A stretch of 64,000 nucleotides of DNA from Turbatrix aceti (GCA_963969345.1 OZ017766.1:10044001-10108000), one strand, 5' to 3'. Positions 24,596 to 35,860 are shown, counted from the stretch's first letter. Numbers and translations are program-made. The notes: a model not told the origin generated them from the letters alone.

Positions 24596-26028
24596 CAGTG
24601 TTGTCGGTTCTGAAAATTTTTCGGGTACCCGAACCGGAACCGGAACCGAAATCCTGATTTTTCGGGTACCCGGAACCGGAACCGGAACCGAAAATAAATT
24701 TTTCGGGTACCCGGAACCGGAACCGGAACCGAAAATGAATTTTTCGGGTACACGGAACCGGAACCGGAACCGAAAGTAGAAAATTCGGGTACCCGAACCG
24801 GAACCGAACCGGAACCGAAGAACCGAACCGGAACCGGAACTTTTCAAACCGCGTGCGAAACAAAATTTGAAGGATTTTCGTTACAAAAGTGTTCAAAATG
24901 AAAAAAATTGCTTTGAATATGAACTTATAACCGATTTCTAAGCGCTTTTTTTCACTCTGAGAGCTCGTTTTTTCCGTCATTTGAACTCATTTTTAAAATC
25001 CGGGTACCCGGAACCGGCATTTCGGGTACCCGGAACCGGAACCGGAACCGAAAATAATTTTTTCGGGTACCCGGAACCGGAACCGGAACCGAAAATGATT
25101 TTTTCGGGTACCCGGAACCGGAACCGGAACCGAAAATGAATTTTTCGGGTACACGGAACCGGAACCGGAACCGAAAGTAGAAAATTCGGGTACCCGAACC
25201 GGAACCGAACCGGAACCGAAGAACCGAACCGGAACCGGAACTTTTCAAACCGCGTGCGAAACAAAATTTGAAGGATTTTCGTTACAAAAGTGTTCAAAAT
25301 GAAAAAAATTGCTTTGAATATGAACTTATAACCGATTTCTAAGCGCTTTTTTTCACTCTGAGAGCTCGTTTTTTCCGTCATTTGAACTCATTTTTAAAAT
25401 CCGGGTACCCGGAACCGGCATTTCGGGTACCCGGAACCGGAACCGGAACCGAAAATAATTTTTTCGGGTACCCGGAACCGGAACCGGAACCGAAAATGAT
25501 TTTTTCGGGTACCCGGAACCGGAACCGGAACCGAAAATGAATTTTTCGGGTACACGGAACCGGAACCGGAACCGAAAGTAGAAAATTCGGGTACCCGAAC
25601 CGGAACCGAACCGGAACCGAAGAACCGAACCGGAACCGGAACTTTTCAAACCGCGTGCGAAACAAAATTTGAAGGATTTTCGTTACAAGTGTTCAAAATG
25701 AAAAAAATTGCTTTGAATATGAACTTATAACCGATTTCTAAGCGCTTTTTTTCACTCTGAGAGCTCGTTTTTTCCGTCATTTGAACTCATTTTTAAAATC
25801 CGGGTACCCGGAACCGGCATTTCGGGTACCCGGAACCGGAACCGGAACCGAAAATAATTTTTTCGGGTACCCGGAACCGGAACCGGAACCGAAAATGATT
25901 TTTTCGGGTACCCGGAACCGGAACCGGAACCGAAAATAAATTTTTCGGGTACCCGAACCGGAACCGGTTCGGTTCCGGTTCGGGTACCCGGAACCGGCCG
26001 GTTCCGGTCCGGGTACCCGACAACACTG
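24596..26028. mobile_element. hAT-type element with amplified interior
   Basis: Terminal inverted repeats CAGTGTTGTCGG (24596-24607) and CCGACAACACTG (26017-26028) are flanked by a perfect 8-bp target duplication ATAACAAC (24588-24595 and 26029-26036). The interior is almost entirely CGGGTACCCGGAACCGGAAC-type units. Long ORFs translating as VPVPVPGTRK / FRFRFRFRVPEK are products of this low-complexity sequence, not genes. No transposase is present. Confidence 0.9.
24603..25965. repeat. 401-bp higher-order tandem array of GGAACC units
   Basis: The marker TTTTCAAACCGCGTGCGAAAC recurs at 24841, 25242 and 25643, giving a 401-bp period. The third junction differs by a 2-bp deletion near 25687. 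Each large unit contains several smaller units of about 38 bp (TTTTTCGGGTACCCGG plus GGAACC repeats). Copies are nearly identical, indicating recent amplification. Confidence 0.85.
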
Positions 26029-26248
26029 ATAACAACTTTTTCGCTTATTTTGTTAAAATGCACGCAACCTGCATGCCGCATCGGCGCTCGAGAACCAGAT
26101 CACGCACGTAGAGCGCGCGACGAAGCAAAAAAGTACTACTTTTTTATGAATTCAAATACCAAACAACAAACGACTGTTTTAAATCCACTGTTTTCGGCTT
26201 TTGGTATTATTTTATGCCGGCCATAGCTATAAACACGTGTTCGGTGCT

Positions 26249-26752
26249 ATGGTGTACAAGGTACGAAGCCAAGCGATCGTTCAAATAATTGTTCAAACAA
26301 ATCATAATAATCATTTTTTCAGAGTTTTGATGACGCTCTGAAGACGGCTAATGTCGGGGGCGATACAACCGAGAGTCTACGATCGGAAGTTACTACCCCG
26401 AATCTGATAAGTTGGTTCAATGAATTTGTGGCTACAGATGGATTTTCTGGAGAGGTCAATTTGAGAGCGCTCAATTTCTTTGTCTCCACATGTGATCGTT
26501 TTTTTGACGCAGTTTTGCTTGATGGTGAGTATTTTATACGACCATAAATGTGAAATATCTATTATGTTTTTATAATTTTTGGGAATAACACTTTTTGACT
26601 CTTTTTTATTATTTACTTTTCATTTGGCGAGTAACATTTTTTGAGCTCATTTTGTTACTTTAGGTGCGCTGAATAACATTCGAATTACTGATGTGAACTT
26701 CAGCTGTCGTTGGATGGCGCTGTTTTCAAGCAGGCTGATGATTGCCGCCTAA
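26249..26752 (+). CDS. Small hypothetical protein, 100 aa
   Basis: Exons 26249-26260 (only four codons, MVYK), 26323-26524 and 26664-26752 join in consistent phases (0 and 1) with GTACGA, GTGAGT and TTTTTTCAG/ACTTTAG sites. The product contains TESLRSEVTTPNLISWFNEF and ends RLMIAA. AATAAA follows at 26754-26759. I do not recognise the protein. Codon use is unlike the flanking repeat DNA. The four-codon first exon is the least secure part; the gene may start further upstream. Confidence 0.45.
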
Positions 26753-26759
26753 AAATAAA

Positions 26760-27085
26760 TCCCCCTGGGCCTCAGAGCGGGCTAAACACAAGCAACTTAC
26801 GACCGGGCGCGGGTTTGCCTTGCCTCCGGCTTCTTCTTCGTTTTGAGCGCCTCGACTCGAGCTGGAACGGCAGCGAGGGCCGGTGCATGGACGGGGATAG
26901 CAGGGCGTTACGTGATGCACGAACCGGTGCAGCGGAGAGTGCCTCCTGCATGCCGCTGTCTTGATAAGACGGTGAGCAGAAGGCGACTCGTGACGATCCC
27001 AGTCCCGACCATGATAGTCGGTTTCTCGCGGGTGGTACGACCGCATTCCGAGCACAAAACGAGAAGAACGACAGAAATTTGGCTC
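26760..27085. other. G/C-rich island of unknown origin
   Basis: About 325 bases here are strikingly richer in G and C than anything else intergenic in the window (for example GGGCGCGGGTTTGCCTTGCC and GGCAGCGAGGGCCGGTGC). Open frames exist on both strands but none resembles a family I know. It lies between the poly(A) signal of the small gene and a GATCAGATC-type repeat relic. Possible origins are a 3' retroelement fragment or captured DNA. Confidence 0.4.
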
Positions 27086-27470
27086 TGATCTGACTCGAGC
27101 CGGCCCAAAAGCTCCGAATTTAGGGTGTAGGTCTGCGTCTGATGCTCGAGAACACTGGTTTGCGCTGCCAGGAGTGAAACCGAAATTCTTTTTCGTGGAG
27201 AACTATTCGGTCGAGAAACCTGCAGTGCGGACTCTCGTTCTGAAGTCGTAAAATCTTAAATTTCGAGTGATTTGCATCTCTATTCTACGTGATCTGATCT
27301 GGAATAAACGTGATCTGACCTGCTCTGATCCGATCTATGAGCTGATCTGATCTGAAAAGTGATAAAGAATTTTTGCGAGTAATCATTTCGCGAGACATGA
27401 ACTCATCGATGCACAGATCAGATCATTTGCGCATGATCTGATCCATGGCATCCGGCGGATCAGAAGCGTC
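27086..27470. mobile_element. Rearranged relic of the GATCAGATC MITE
   Basis: In reverse orientation it shares GATCTGACTCGA, CCGAATTTAG and CGAGAACACTGGTTT with the interior of the intact element at 35974-36404. It also has clusters of GATCTGATC and the motif ATGATCTGATC near its end. No matching terminal repeats or target duplication were found. Confidence 0.55.
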
Positions 27471-27582
27471 ATCCGACGGATCTCCGAGATTCCGGCATTA
27501 AAAAAGGGTTTGCTGGATACTGTATCTTATTTTTTGGTTACCGTAACTAAATATTTCCGGTAACTATAAAAAGTGTTGAGTC

Positions 27583-28009
27583 CAGGGTTGAGCGAACGTT
27601 CGCGAACAGATTCGATTTTTACTGTTTGTGTTCGCTCGCGAACAAATTTTTCTTAAGTTAATTTGTTTGCGTACGTTCGCGAACAATGCTAAATTTTCCA
27701 AACAGATGAAACGAACAAAAATCCCGGAAAAAGTAAGGCCAGAGTGTCAAAATCATTTTTTTATTTGACAAAAAAGGCCAATAACATGCATGAAATTTAG
27801 TCAATAAAAGGTGACTAAATTTCATGCATGTTATCTTTCATCAAAAACGGGAAAGATGTACTGCCCAAATTTACGTTTTTCTATTGTCAGGGGAACCAGT
27901 TCGCGAACAAGGTCAAAATTGTTTGCGGAATTCGTGCAATTTTTGAATAACTCTCAAAAATTGTTCGTGTTCGTTCGCGAACAAAAAACGGACTGTTCGC
28001 TCAATCCTG
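27583..28009. mobile_element. hAT-type MITE with GTTCGCGAAC interior
   Basis: Ends CAGGGTTGAGCGAAC (27583-27597) and GTTCGCTCAATCCTG (27995-28009) are inverted repeats with one mismatch. They are flanked by an 8-bp duplication with one change (GTTGAGTC at 27575-27582, GTTGCGTC at 28010-28017). The arms carry many GTTCGCGAAC palindromes. A perfect 22-bp hairpin lies at its centre. Confidence 0.85.
27781..27834. repeat. Perfect 22-bp hairpin inside the MITE
   Basis: ATAACATGCATGAAATTTAG... (27781-27802) is the exact reverse complement of 27813-27834, separated by a 10-base loop. A transcript of either strand would form a long, perfect stem. Confidence 0.9.
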
Positions 28010-28171
28010 GTTGCGTCAACCGACCGACGCGACGCCCAAACCTCTTCGACCTATCATTACATATTATTCCACGTTTTTCAATCAAACTCATAACTTTATT
28101 CCAATGAGAGGCACTTGAATAATAAATAAATAACAAAAACAATTCTGACCCGAAAATTATCTAATAACCAG

Positions 28172-29599
28172 TCAAATGTAAAAGGCATTGTTGAGATTAA
28201 ACGGCGGTGTGTACGAAGGAAGCGCGTACTGGGCAATGATACGCTCGGTCACAAACTTGCCATTATCGACTATGCCGTTGAAAAAGCTCTGAACAGCCTG
28301 GCGAAAATTGAAGGCTTGGACATCTTTTACAATGTGAGCCATGAAAACATCGACGAGGTAGTAAAACGTAGAAATGGCATTGTGGCAGAGGCATCGCTTG
28401 TTCGTGTTTGCTCGGGGGAACTGCAGCGAGCCAGGGGGAGGCAGGTAGGCGACCTGGAGCACCTCGAGATCGAAAACGCAATAAGCGATGTAGATCGTGA
28501 AAGAATTGACCATTCCCTGATTGAGTGCGTTCAGAATGTCAAATTCACGAAATTTCCGAATTTTCATGAGATCCAGTTCGACGCCGAGTATCGGTCTGGG
28601 AACCCGTGAAACGTAGCGAATAAAATATGACCAAGATTCTTGAAAATGGACTTGGTCGATGAATTTTTGGGTATTGACAATGCAAAGACGACCGTCAAAT
28701 GTGTGTCTGATTGTTGAGGTCGATGACGTCGACGTCGACGACGACGTCGTAGTCGGAGTCGGCCGTGCTGCAGGCAGCAATTCGAGGCGCCGACCAGAAA
28801 GTGCCGGGTGCATCGAAGAAGGCGTCGATCCAGTAGTTTCCCCGAATGAGCCACGGACGAAATTGTTCGGCTGCTGAGTGACGACATCATCGAGAATGAT
28901 GACTTCCGGGGATTCTGGACGAAGGATGGGACTTGGCTTGTGAACGACTGAAAAAAACGGGGTCTCAAAACGAAAAAAAACTATTTTTTTTTCTTGGGTT
29001 CTTCGAAAAAAAGAAATACACTTTTCAGGTCTTGAAAAGAAAAAAAGCATGTTTAGATCCCCAAACAAGAAAACTGTTTTTTTGGTATAAGAACAAAAAG
29101 AAATATTATTATTTTTTCTGAAAACAAACTTTCAGATTTCTTAGAACCCGGAACAAAAAAGTAATTTTCAGATCAAAAAACAAAAAAAAAAATTTTTACG
29201 TCACGGAACGAAAGTACGATTTTTTAGGTTTCGACACGAAAAACATGTGTAAAAGTCCCAAAACGAAAAAAAGTTGACCCCCTTTTCAAAAAAGTGTCGT
29301 AAAAATTTTCTGCCACCAAAAAAAGTTTTTTACGCTTTACAAAATTAGTTTAAATGTAAAAACTTACTAATCCGTGGGTATCCATTGCCTATGTCATCCA
29401 TCGGGAATCCTTTGTGCTCAATTTTGGTAACCGTGCCCTTACAAAGTCTGCCGTTCAGTTTGACCGTGATACTGCAGGACAGGTACATTCGCTCTGGCAC
29501 GATGCCCGTAGGCTGAATCCGGGGGTCTTTGACGTGAATGGTTTCTTTGTTACCGTCCTCGAACAGACAGACGAGGTGTTTGTAGGATGGCGGCTCCAT
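28172..29599 (-). CDS. Orphan protein with a SUMO-interaction-like motif, 335 aa
   Basis: Exons 29599-29368 and 28947-28172 join in phase 1. The start ATG at 29599 lies three bases after a TTTTTTTGCAG acceptor, consistent with a 5' UTR intron or leader trans-splicing. The N-terminal 78 residues form a compact region (MEPPSYKHLVCLFEDGNKE...). It is followed by PESPEVIILDDV, a good SUMO-interaction motif (VIIL next to acidic residues). Then comes a Ser/Thr/Pro-rich linker and a C-terminal region of about 200 residues rich in aromatic and basic residues. I do not recognise a domain. A nuclear regulatory role is only a guess from the motif. A minus-strand AATAAA lies about 75 bases past the stop. 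Confidence 0.7.
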
Positions 29600-29747
29600 G
29601 ATCTGCAAAAAAAAAGGGAAAGGATGATGGGTGGAAAAAACACAAAACGCGCAACAAGAAAAGAAGAAAAAAATTGGAGAAGAAAAAAAAGAACACAACA
29701 ACACAAATATCGCCGAAGTTTTTCAAAACAAATAAACAAAGGAGGAT

Positions 29748-29846
29748 CGCACACACACATACCACACGCACCGCACTACACGCACATACACACACACGCA
29801 CACACACAGACGCGTGCGCGGACATACACGGACACACAGGTCGGTA
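29748..29846. repeat. CA-rich microsatellite
   Basis: Irregular (CA)n/(CACG)n tract with interruptions, upstream of the gene starting at 29599. It keeps several frames open, which explains the long spurious ORFs here. Confidence 0.8.
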
Positions 29847-30614
29847 CCGCTGCTGGTCAAGAAAAAAAATGTAACGTAAAAAAAGAACAAAAATGGATTC
29901 AAGAAAATGCTATACGGGATTCGAAAAAAAAGGTATCAGAAAAGAAAAAAATATCGTTACTCAAAAAAACACCTATAAAGTAACAAAATAGGCCCGAAAA
30001 ATGTTACTCCCAGCAAACGTTCGTCTCCGTCCGCGAACAACATTTTTTTTGCGCTTATTTGTTCGCGTTCGTTGTTCGTTCGGGAACTCAAAAAAATTGT
30101 AAAGAACTCCAAAAAGCAGTGCCGATTTGTCGCGTTTTGCCAAGTCTCCTAAAAACCACAAAAACAAAAATTGCAGGCTTTTTTTTTACTGAAATGCGTT
30201 CATGGATTTTTTTCCTTTCAAACACAGCACACATCCGTTGCTTGCAAGCGTGTATATACGTCCGGCTCGCGAACGAAAAAGAAGAAAAACCAGTTCTTCG
30301 TGTACATTTGCAGCGTTTTTGGTGTTGTAGAGCAAAATCTTGCAAACGCCCAGTTTTCGCTCGCAATCAATTATTTTCTCTCGCGAGTGAAAAATGAAAA
30401 ATAATGAAAACTTGCAAGCGCAGTTTTCGTTCTTTTTTGTTTGATATTATTTTTGCGTGCCAATGAATAGTTTTTTTTTCAAACACCTGCAAATGCCTGT
30501 TTTTTGCTTACAAACACGTTTTTTTTTGCATTTGCATTGATTTTTTTGGTTTCTTTTTTTTTCTTTTCTGTTTTGTTCTTCGACGTGATATTGTGCTTTT
30601 TGACACTTTTTCAG
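29847..30614. other. Intergenic between divergently transcribed genes
   Basis: Spacer between the minus-strand gene at 28172-29599 and the plus-strand gene at 30615. It contains scattered GTTCGCG/TTCGTTCG sequence (about 30010-30090) resembling a degraded GTTCGCGAAC MITE. No gene seen. Confidence 0.45.
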
Positions 30615-32055
30615 ATGACAGCCCGTCGTGTCGTAATCACCAGAAGCTATATTGCTGGAAATCATCCTCAACAAGTTGTTGTTCATCCGCGACAACCTGT
30701 ACAGCAGCCAACTCACGGCAACATTGTCCCGGATCAACAGGAATCCGAGGTCGAGGAGAACATAAATTTACGGGAAGTAGTCAACACTCTGTCTGCCCAA
30801 CTGACCGAAGCCCTAGCCGAGATCAAGAGTCTGAAAGAGTCCGTCAAAGAATTGCAAAATAGTCAGAAGCAAATGACCGTCGACATTCAGGCATGCCAAA
30901 TTGCGTGTCAAAAACGATTTCGTCTCAAAGAAACAGCAGAAAATGTATGTACATATGTTTTTTAACAGTACATAATTTGTCGTCTTTTTGAACGTTTTTT
31001 CGACATTTTCTATTTTTTAATGGGCATTTTTTTTAATGAATTTTTGACAAAAAAAATCTAAAATTGTCGCCAATTGGATTTTAAAAACACCATTTTTGTC
31101 AAAAATTGACAATTTTGTAAAAAAATTTGATGAAATGTTATCAAAAATCGAAAAATTTTCATTTTTTGTTAAAAAAATGTCTAAAAAAATTTTAATTTTG
31201 TCAATAAATTTAACGAAAAAAATTCGCTTAGGTTTGCAGGCAAAAATCATTTTTAAAATTGCCATTTTTTAATTTTGCAGTTACAAAAAGCGTTTTTCTA
31301 AAAAAAAAACGAACACAGTCAAAAATATTTATTCGCGTTTGTTCGATTTCAAAAATAAAAATTTCAATGTTTGGTAAAATTTTTTTTTGTATTTGTTAAA
31401 AAAAAATGTTTCTAAACCGTTTTAGGTCCCAAACGTGCACATCGACGACGTATTTACCGCCAAGGATTCCGTCGACCTCAACCTCGGGCGAGATTCTGTC
31501 CACCATTTTTCCCTCTACGATGAAGCCCAGGATTCGCACATCGAAGGAAAACCCGTCCACGATGCTATCAAAATGTTGCTTCGGCACATGGTTAAAAAAG
31601 TTTGTTTTTTTAATGTCCAAAATTTTTTTTCATTGCCAAAACATAATTTAAAAAAAAAATTTTCTAGGCGATCCCCAGAGAAGAGCTAAAACAGTTTTCA
31701 ACCAGACCGAATCCCAAAAAGCTTTCCCAATTTCCCAAAAGTTTTGTCGTCAAAGTTGTTCGCTTTTTTTCGGATGCGTACCCCAAAGATGATTCAGAAC
31801 TCCAAAAAGCCCAGGAAGAACAGTGGGCCAGTGTCGGCGAGGTTTGCTTGTCTGACTGTTTGTATGTTGTTTTTTTTAATTAAGTTTTTTATTAAAAAAT
31901 TTAATTTTTACAGCTCGCACGCTCGGAAAAGAGATAATCAACATTTTGGAGACAGTCCAGGTCAGTCAGCTCCGAAGCGTGTCATTCATGAACTTCGCGA
32001 AGAAAGCCTGGACGATGACGTGATCAAGATCGAACCTTCTGAACAGGATCCGTGA
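30615..32055 (+). CDS. Coiled-coil protein, possibly BEN-domain-like, 279 aa
   Basis: Exons 30615-30944, 31426-31599, 31668-31861 and 31914-32055 close in frame (phases 0, 0, 2). The ATG directly follows TTTTTCAG, as expected for a trans-spliced or UTR-spliced start. Residues about 48-105 form a coiled coil (INLREVVNTLSAQLTEALAE...). The middle (DAIKMLLRHMVKK, PREELKQFSTRPNPKKLSQF, FVVKVVRFFSDAYP) has helix spacing like a BEN domain, a DNA/chromatin-binding module, but I am unsure. The tail has DDDVIKIEPSEQDP, a sumoylation consensus (IKIE). The third exon uses donor GTATGT at 31862 rather than GTTTGC at 31842, because only that keeps the acidic C-terminal frame. Confidence 0.65.
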
Positions 32056-32739
32056 TCATGATGTATTTTTTGATTTTTTTTGCACTGGTTTTTTGATTTG
32101 TTCGTAAACGTACATAAAAAATTTTACGACAGAAGAGAAATCGATCATCTGTGTATTTTTTATAAAAAATACTTATAACGTTTAAAAAAATTATCAAATG
32201 TTTGTGTTTAAAAATATTTTTTTTTTGGTTTAGAAACTCCATTTTTTATAAGAAATATGTAATAATTTTTAAAAATAACAAATTTTGTTAAAAAAAATTG
32301 TACAAAGTGCGTAAAATTTTTGATGTCAAGAAAACGTGTAATTTTTTTTTCTAAAAAAACGTGTAAATTTTGTTGATTAGATTTTGGAGTTTGAAAAAAT
32401 AAATATTTACAGAAAAAAATGTATTTTTTTATTATTCAATAACATTCAGAAAAACATTCTGGCTTAATTTTTAAGATTGGCTTAATTTTTAATTTAAAAA
32501 CATTTGCAAAACAATTAAAATTACAATCGGGCAAAAATCGATTATCAGCCCAATACGATTTTTTTGCCGAAAAAAACAAAAGCAGCGATCTCGGTGCGCG
32601 AGACGCACAAAACACACTTGCGTTTTTTTTTGACGCTCATTTTTTGTTCTCATTTTTTTCCCGCCAGTTTGGCAGACGTTTGTCGTCGTCATCGATCATT
32701 TTTTGACAGTTCCTGCGTTCACGCGTCACGTGGTGTTTT
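32056..32739. other. Intergenic
   Basis: A/T-homopolymer spacer. Short ORFs at 32564-32730 overlap the next gene's 5' region and have no support. Nothing else seen. Confidence 0.4.
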
Positions 32740-35057
32740 ATGTCGACTACGAAAGAAAATCCGTCTACCCCGGCCCCGACCCCGGTCAATCGGCCCCGAG
32801 TCTCGTTCGCCAATTCGCTTCCCGTCCATCGCCGGAGCAAAGAAGACAACATCGAACTTGGCCCGATTTATCGCAATCCAACGAACGAAGACAGCGACAG
32901 TCTGGGATTCAATACAACCGCCCGGCTTCCATCGATACTGACTTCTGGCATCGATGCGGATTTTGAATCGCTGTCATCCTTGGATGAGGAAATTCAGAAA
33001 AAAAAGAATGCGAATTCCCACAACTGGAAAAGTTGGTTTTTGGGGCTTTTTTCGTCGTCAAAACTTGCTACGACGACTTTTACGTACACTTCGGTATCCA
33101 GCCTGGCAACTGCTATCGAAACGTCCACGACAACTGCTCGGGGCGCCTATCACATTCTCGACCTGCCGGCTGAAGAGTTGAGGGAGTTTCGATGCCTCCA
33201 CGTTCGGAGACTGGAATTGAACGTTCTCGGTGATTCCGAGTTTGAGGGGATTGGAATTGTGAGTTTTTTTTGGAGCTTTTTTGGGTGGAAAACGGCAAAA
33301 TAACCCAATATGATTTTTATTTTTTGTGTTTTAGATTTTTCCTTGGCTGAACACTTTTTTTGTAAAAAAAAATTTTTTTTATTGTTTTTTTATAATTCGG
33401 TAAAAATTTTTCTACTTATTAATTTTTTACCATTTTTTTAACAAATTCTGCCTACAAAAATTAGGACTTTTTGAACAACGAAGAATCAAAAATATTTTTT
33501 TTGCTGCTTTTGCCGAAAAAACTTTTTTTTTACGATTAAAACCGTAAAATAGTTTTTTAAAATCCAAATTCACTTTTTAGAACCCAAAATTTTTTTTCTA
33601 GTTGTTTTTTCGGTGCCCAAATTTTTGAACAAATCAGGTCAAAAGTATTGTTTTTTGCAGTATTTTTTTGCTTTGAAAATTGCATTTGTCTTACTACAAA
33701 TTTCATTTTAGTAAAAAAAATGCACACTTTAGCAAACTTTTTTTGTAAAAAACTATTTGTTTTTTTACTAAATTGTACAAAAAATAGAAAAATCTGAAAC
33801 TAGAAAATCGTTTTTTGAACAAAATTATGTTTTTTAACCGTTTTTGTTTCTAAAAACTATCATACTTTTTAGATTTTTTGTCACTCATTTTTTTATTAAT
33901 ATTTTGTCAAAAAACCATTTTTTTTCAGGTTTTTTTACTTCTTTCAATTAATTTTTTTCAGAAGTTCACAGGTCTGACAATCAATTCCAAAGACCTGCCG
34001 GACGACGTCGATTACCTCCCCAACGGCGAGCGCTACTTTCCCCTCCGCTCTGACGGTCAACCCGTGATCCCGGTTGTCTTCTACCCCCGGGAACTCCACA
34101 TTTTCCACCACCAAAAGTCGACCGAGATCCGGCAGTGTTCATTCGATTTCAGCGCCAGCGAGCTTGGGGCGCTTTTTGACGTCTCAGCGATGAAGACGCT
34201 TCGCATAGGATTTGTCCGCGTTCCCGTCGGCCTACTCGACAGTCTCCTCGATTCACCTGTTCTCGAGAATTTTTATTTTTCCAAGTCTGTCATCGACGAA
34301 GACTGCGATCATGCCGCACTCGTAACCAAACTCTGCCGAATCCCGAATTTGGCTCTGGACTGTGAAGCCCTGGATTTGACGCTCTTGGATATCGTCAGCA
34401 TTGTCAATTCTAGAAATCCGAAATCCAGGCTGACGCTGGTCAAACTCAGTGCTGGGATGTCGATCACCTCGCTCTGCAATTTTGTTGAGGTTCTTTTTTT
34501 TGATCATGAAAAAAAAATTTGTAATGAAAAAGGTTTTTTTTTTCATTTAAAAATATTTTATTTATAATTTTTTTTTAAATTAAAAAAAATGGTTTGATAA
34601 AAAAATTTATTTCTATTTAGAAAATTTACTTTTTTAGTACTTTTTTGAAAATTAGTTTTTTAACAAAAAAATTAAAAAAAACCTCTTTTGATTTTTTTTA
34701 ACAAAATTTAAATTTAGAATTTTTTTGCATTGAAAACGTTTTTTTACGTTTTTTAAAAACATTTTTACAAATTTTTGAGATTATTTTTAATTATTTTTGT
34801 GTTATTTTAACGATTTTTTTTTGTTCGTTTACAAAATTTTTGTAGCGGTAGCAACAATTTTTTTTTTACCATTTTTAAATTTTTTTCAGCGATGCATCGA
34901 AAACAAAGTTCTGTTTTCCTTCCGCGTGAACCGCCAGCTGACAGATGCCGAACTCGCGCTTCTCAATCATGAATTTGAGAATGGCTTTGACTTCTTGCGC
35001 ACGTATCTTCCCAAACACACGATCATCAACTCTACACCGGTTTACCCTTCGTTCTAA
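32740..35057 (+). CDS. Orphan protein, paralogue of the gene at 36723 (404 aa)
   Basis: Exons 32740-33258, 33962-34489 and 34890-35057, all phase 0. The N-terminus is Pro/Ser/Thr-rich and probably disordered. The centre (residues about 150-350) is an alternating hydrophobic region (LDLPAEELREFRCLHVRRLEL, YPRELHIFHH, LGALFDVSAMKTLRIGF). The C-terminal exon reads RCIENKVLFSFRVNRQL...HTIINSTPVYPSF and aligns with ARCLTKKFYFHFAGGLAEED...VAIINSPVDF of the paralogue. The LRR/F-box-associated flavour of the spacing (repeated LxLxxF with strand-like periodicity) recalls nematode F-box-associated or FTH regions, but no F-box is visible. Function unknown. Confidence 0.7.
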
Positions 35058-35583
35058 ATAATTTAATCATGTGAAATTTATTGTATCAAAACTGTCACAA
35101 TTTTATTTGAGCCATGCTATCATTTTTTATGCGTGTAATTTATATATAAAAATAAATAGTTGTTTTCATTTGCATTTTTTTGAACGTAATTAGAATTTTT
35201 TGTCATCAGCGAGTTTCTACAGTAAAATTTGTCGTAAATCGTTTATTCTGTCAAAAAAAAGCAATTTTGATTTTGGCGTATTTTGGGGCTGTGCCCAATT
35301 TTTTTTAAACAGTTTTGCAAAAATACGGCATTTTTGAAATTTTTTTTCTTGTAAATTTTTGATTTATGATTCTGAATTTTTTGAATTTGAAAATATTTAT
35401 GGAATCATTTTTAATCTTTTAAAATTGTGTTTTTAGTTGTTTTTGAACATTCTTGGTGCATGTTTGTTTTGTGCAAAAAAAACTTACAGATCAATAGAAA
35501 AGTCCGTGCACAAAAAAGTTCATGCATCCTACCGATCACTTATTTTTTTTACCAAACAAACATGTTTACTCTATCAACGTTGG
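35058..35583. other. Intergenic, 3' flank and promoter region
   Basis: Holds the 3' flank of the preceding gene (an AATAAA occurs near 35150) and the A/T-rich upstream region of the secreted peptide gene. No other feature seen. Confidence 0.4.
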
Positions 35584-35591
35584 TATAAATA
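35584..35591 (+). promoter_or_regulatory. TATA box of the secreted peptide gene
   Basis: TATAAATA lies 63 bases upstream of the ATG at 35654, a normal spacing for a core promoter with a short leader. Confidence 0.55.
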
Positions 35592-35653
35592 CAAAATATT
35601 CTCTTCCTAAATATCAACTGAATCATTTTGCACATTTGTATTCTTGTTTCAAC

Positions 35654-35860
35654 ATGGCCACTTCTCGATCACAAATTCTTTTCATCGCACTTCTTGTTTG
35701 GTTAATTGCGATCGTAACTGCCCAATTCATGGATGGTATTGGACTTGTTCAAGGATCAACCGTTGAAGTAGTCGGAACCCCGGTGGGAGCAGCGGTTGAA
35801 GGAGCGTCTATGGGCGGTATGGGCGGTATGGGAGGTACAGGTGAATCCTTTAAGGGATAA
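35654..35860 (+). CDS. Small secreted Gly/Met-rich peptide precursor, 68 aa
   Basis: Single exon. The N-terminus MATSRSQILFIALLVWLIAI plus VTA forms a signal peptide, predicted to be cut just before QFMDG. The mature part ends with MGGMGGMGGTGESFKG. It has a TATA box upstream and AATAAA at 35927-35932, so it is a complete small gene. The composition is like nematode secreted Gly-rich peptides (antimicrobial or neuropeptide-like), but there are no dibasic cleavage sites, so I do not assign a function. Confidence 0.65.
   Translation: MATSRSQILFIALLVWLIAIVTAQFMDGIGLVQGSTVEVVGTPVGAAVEGASMGGMGGMGGTGESFKG

Noticed and set aside
24603..25965. Regularly spaced repeats considered as a CRISPR array
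   Set aside because: The host is eukaryotic, the units are tandem with no unique spacers, and the array lies within hAT termini.
24463..26081. Series of long minus-strand ORFs with RFRFRFR / VPVPVPG repeats
   Set aside because: They are translations of GGAACC units inside a hAT element; the same DNA is open in several frames.
29414..29983. 189-codon ORF opposite the SUMO-motif gene
   Set aside because: It is antisense to a well-supported exon and extends through a CA microsatellite.
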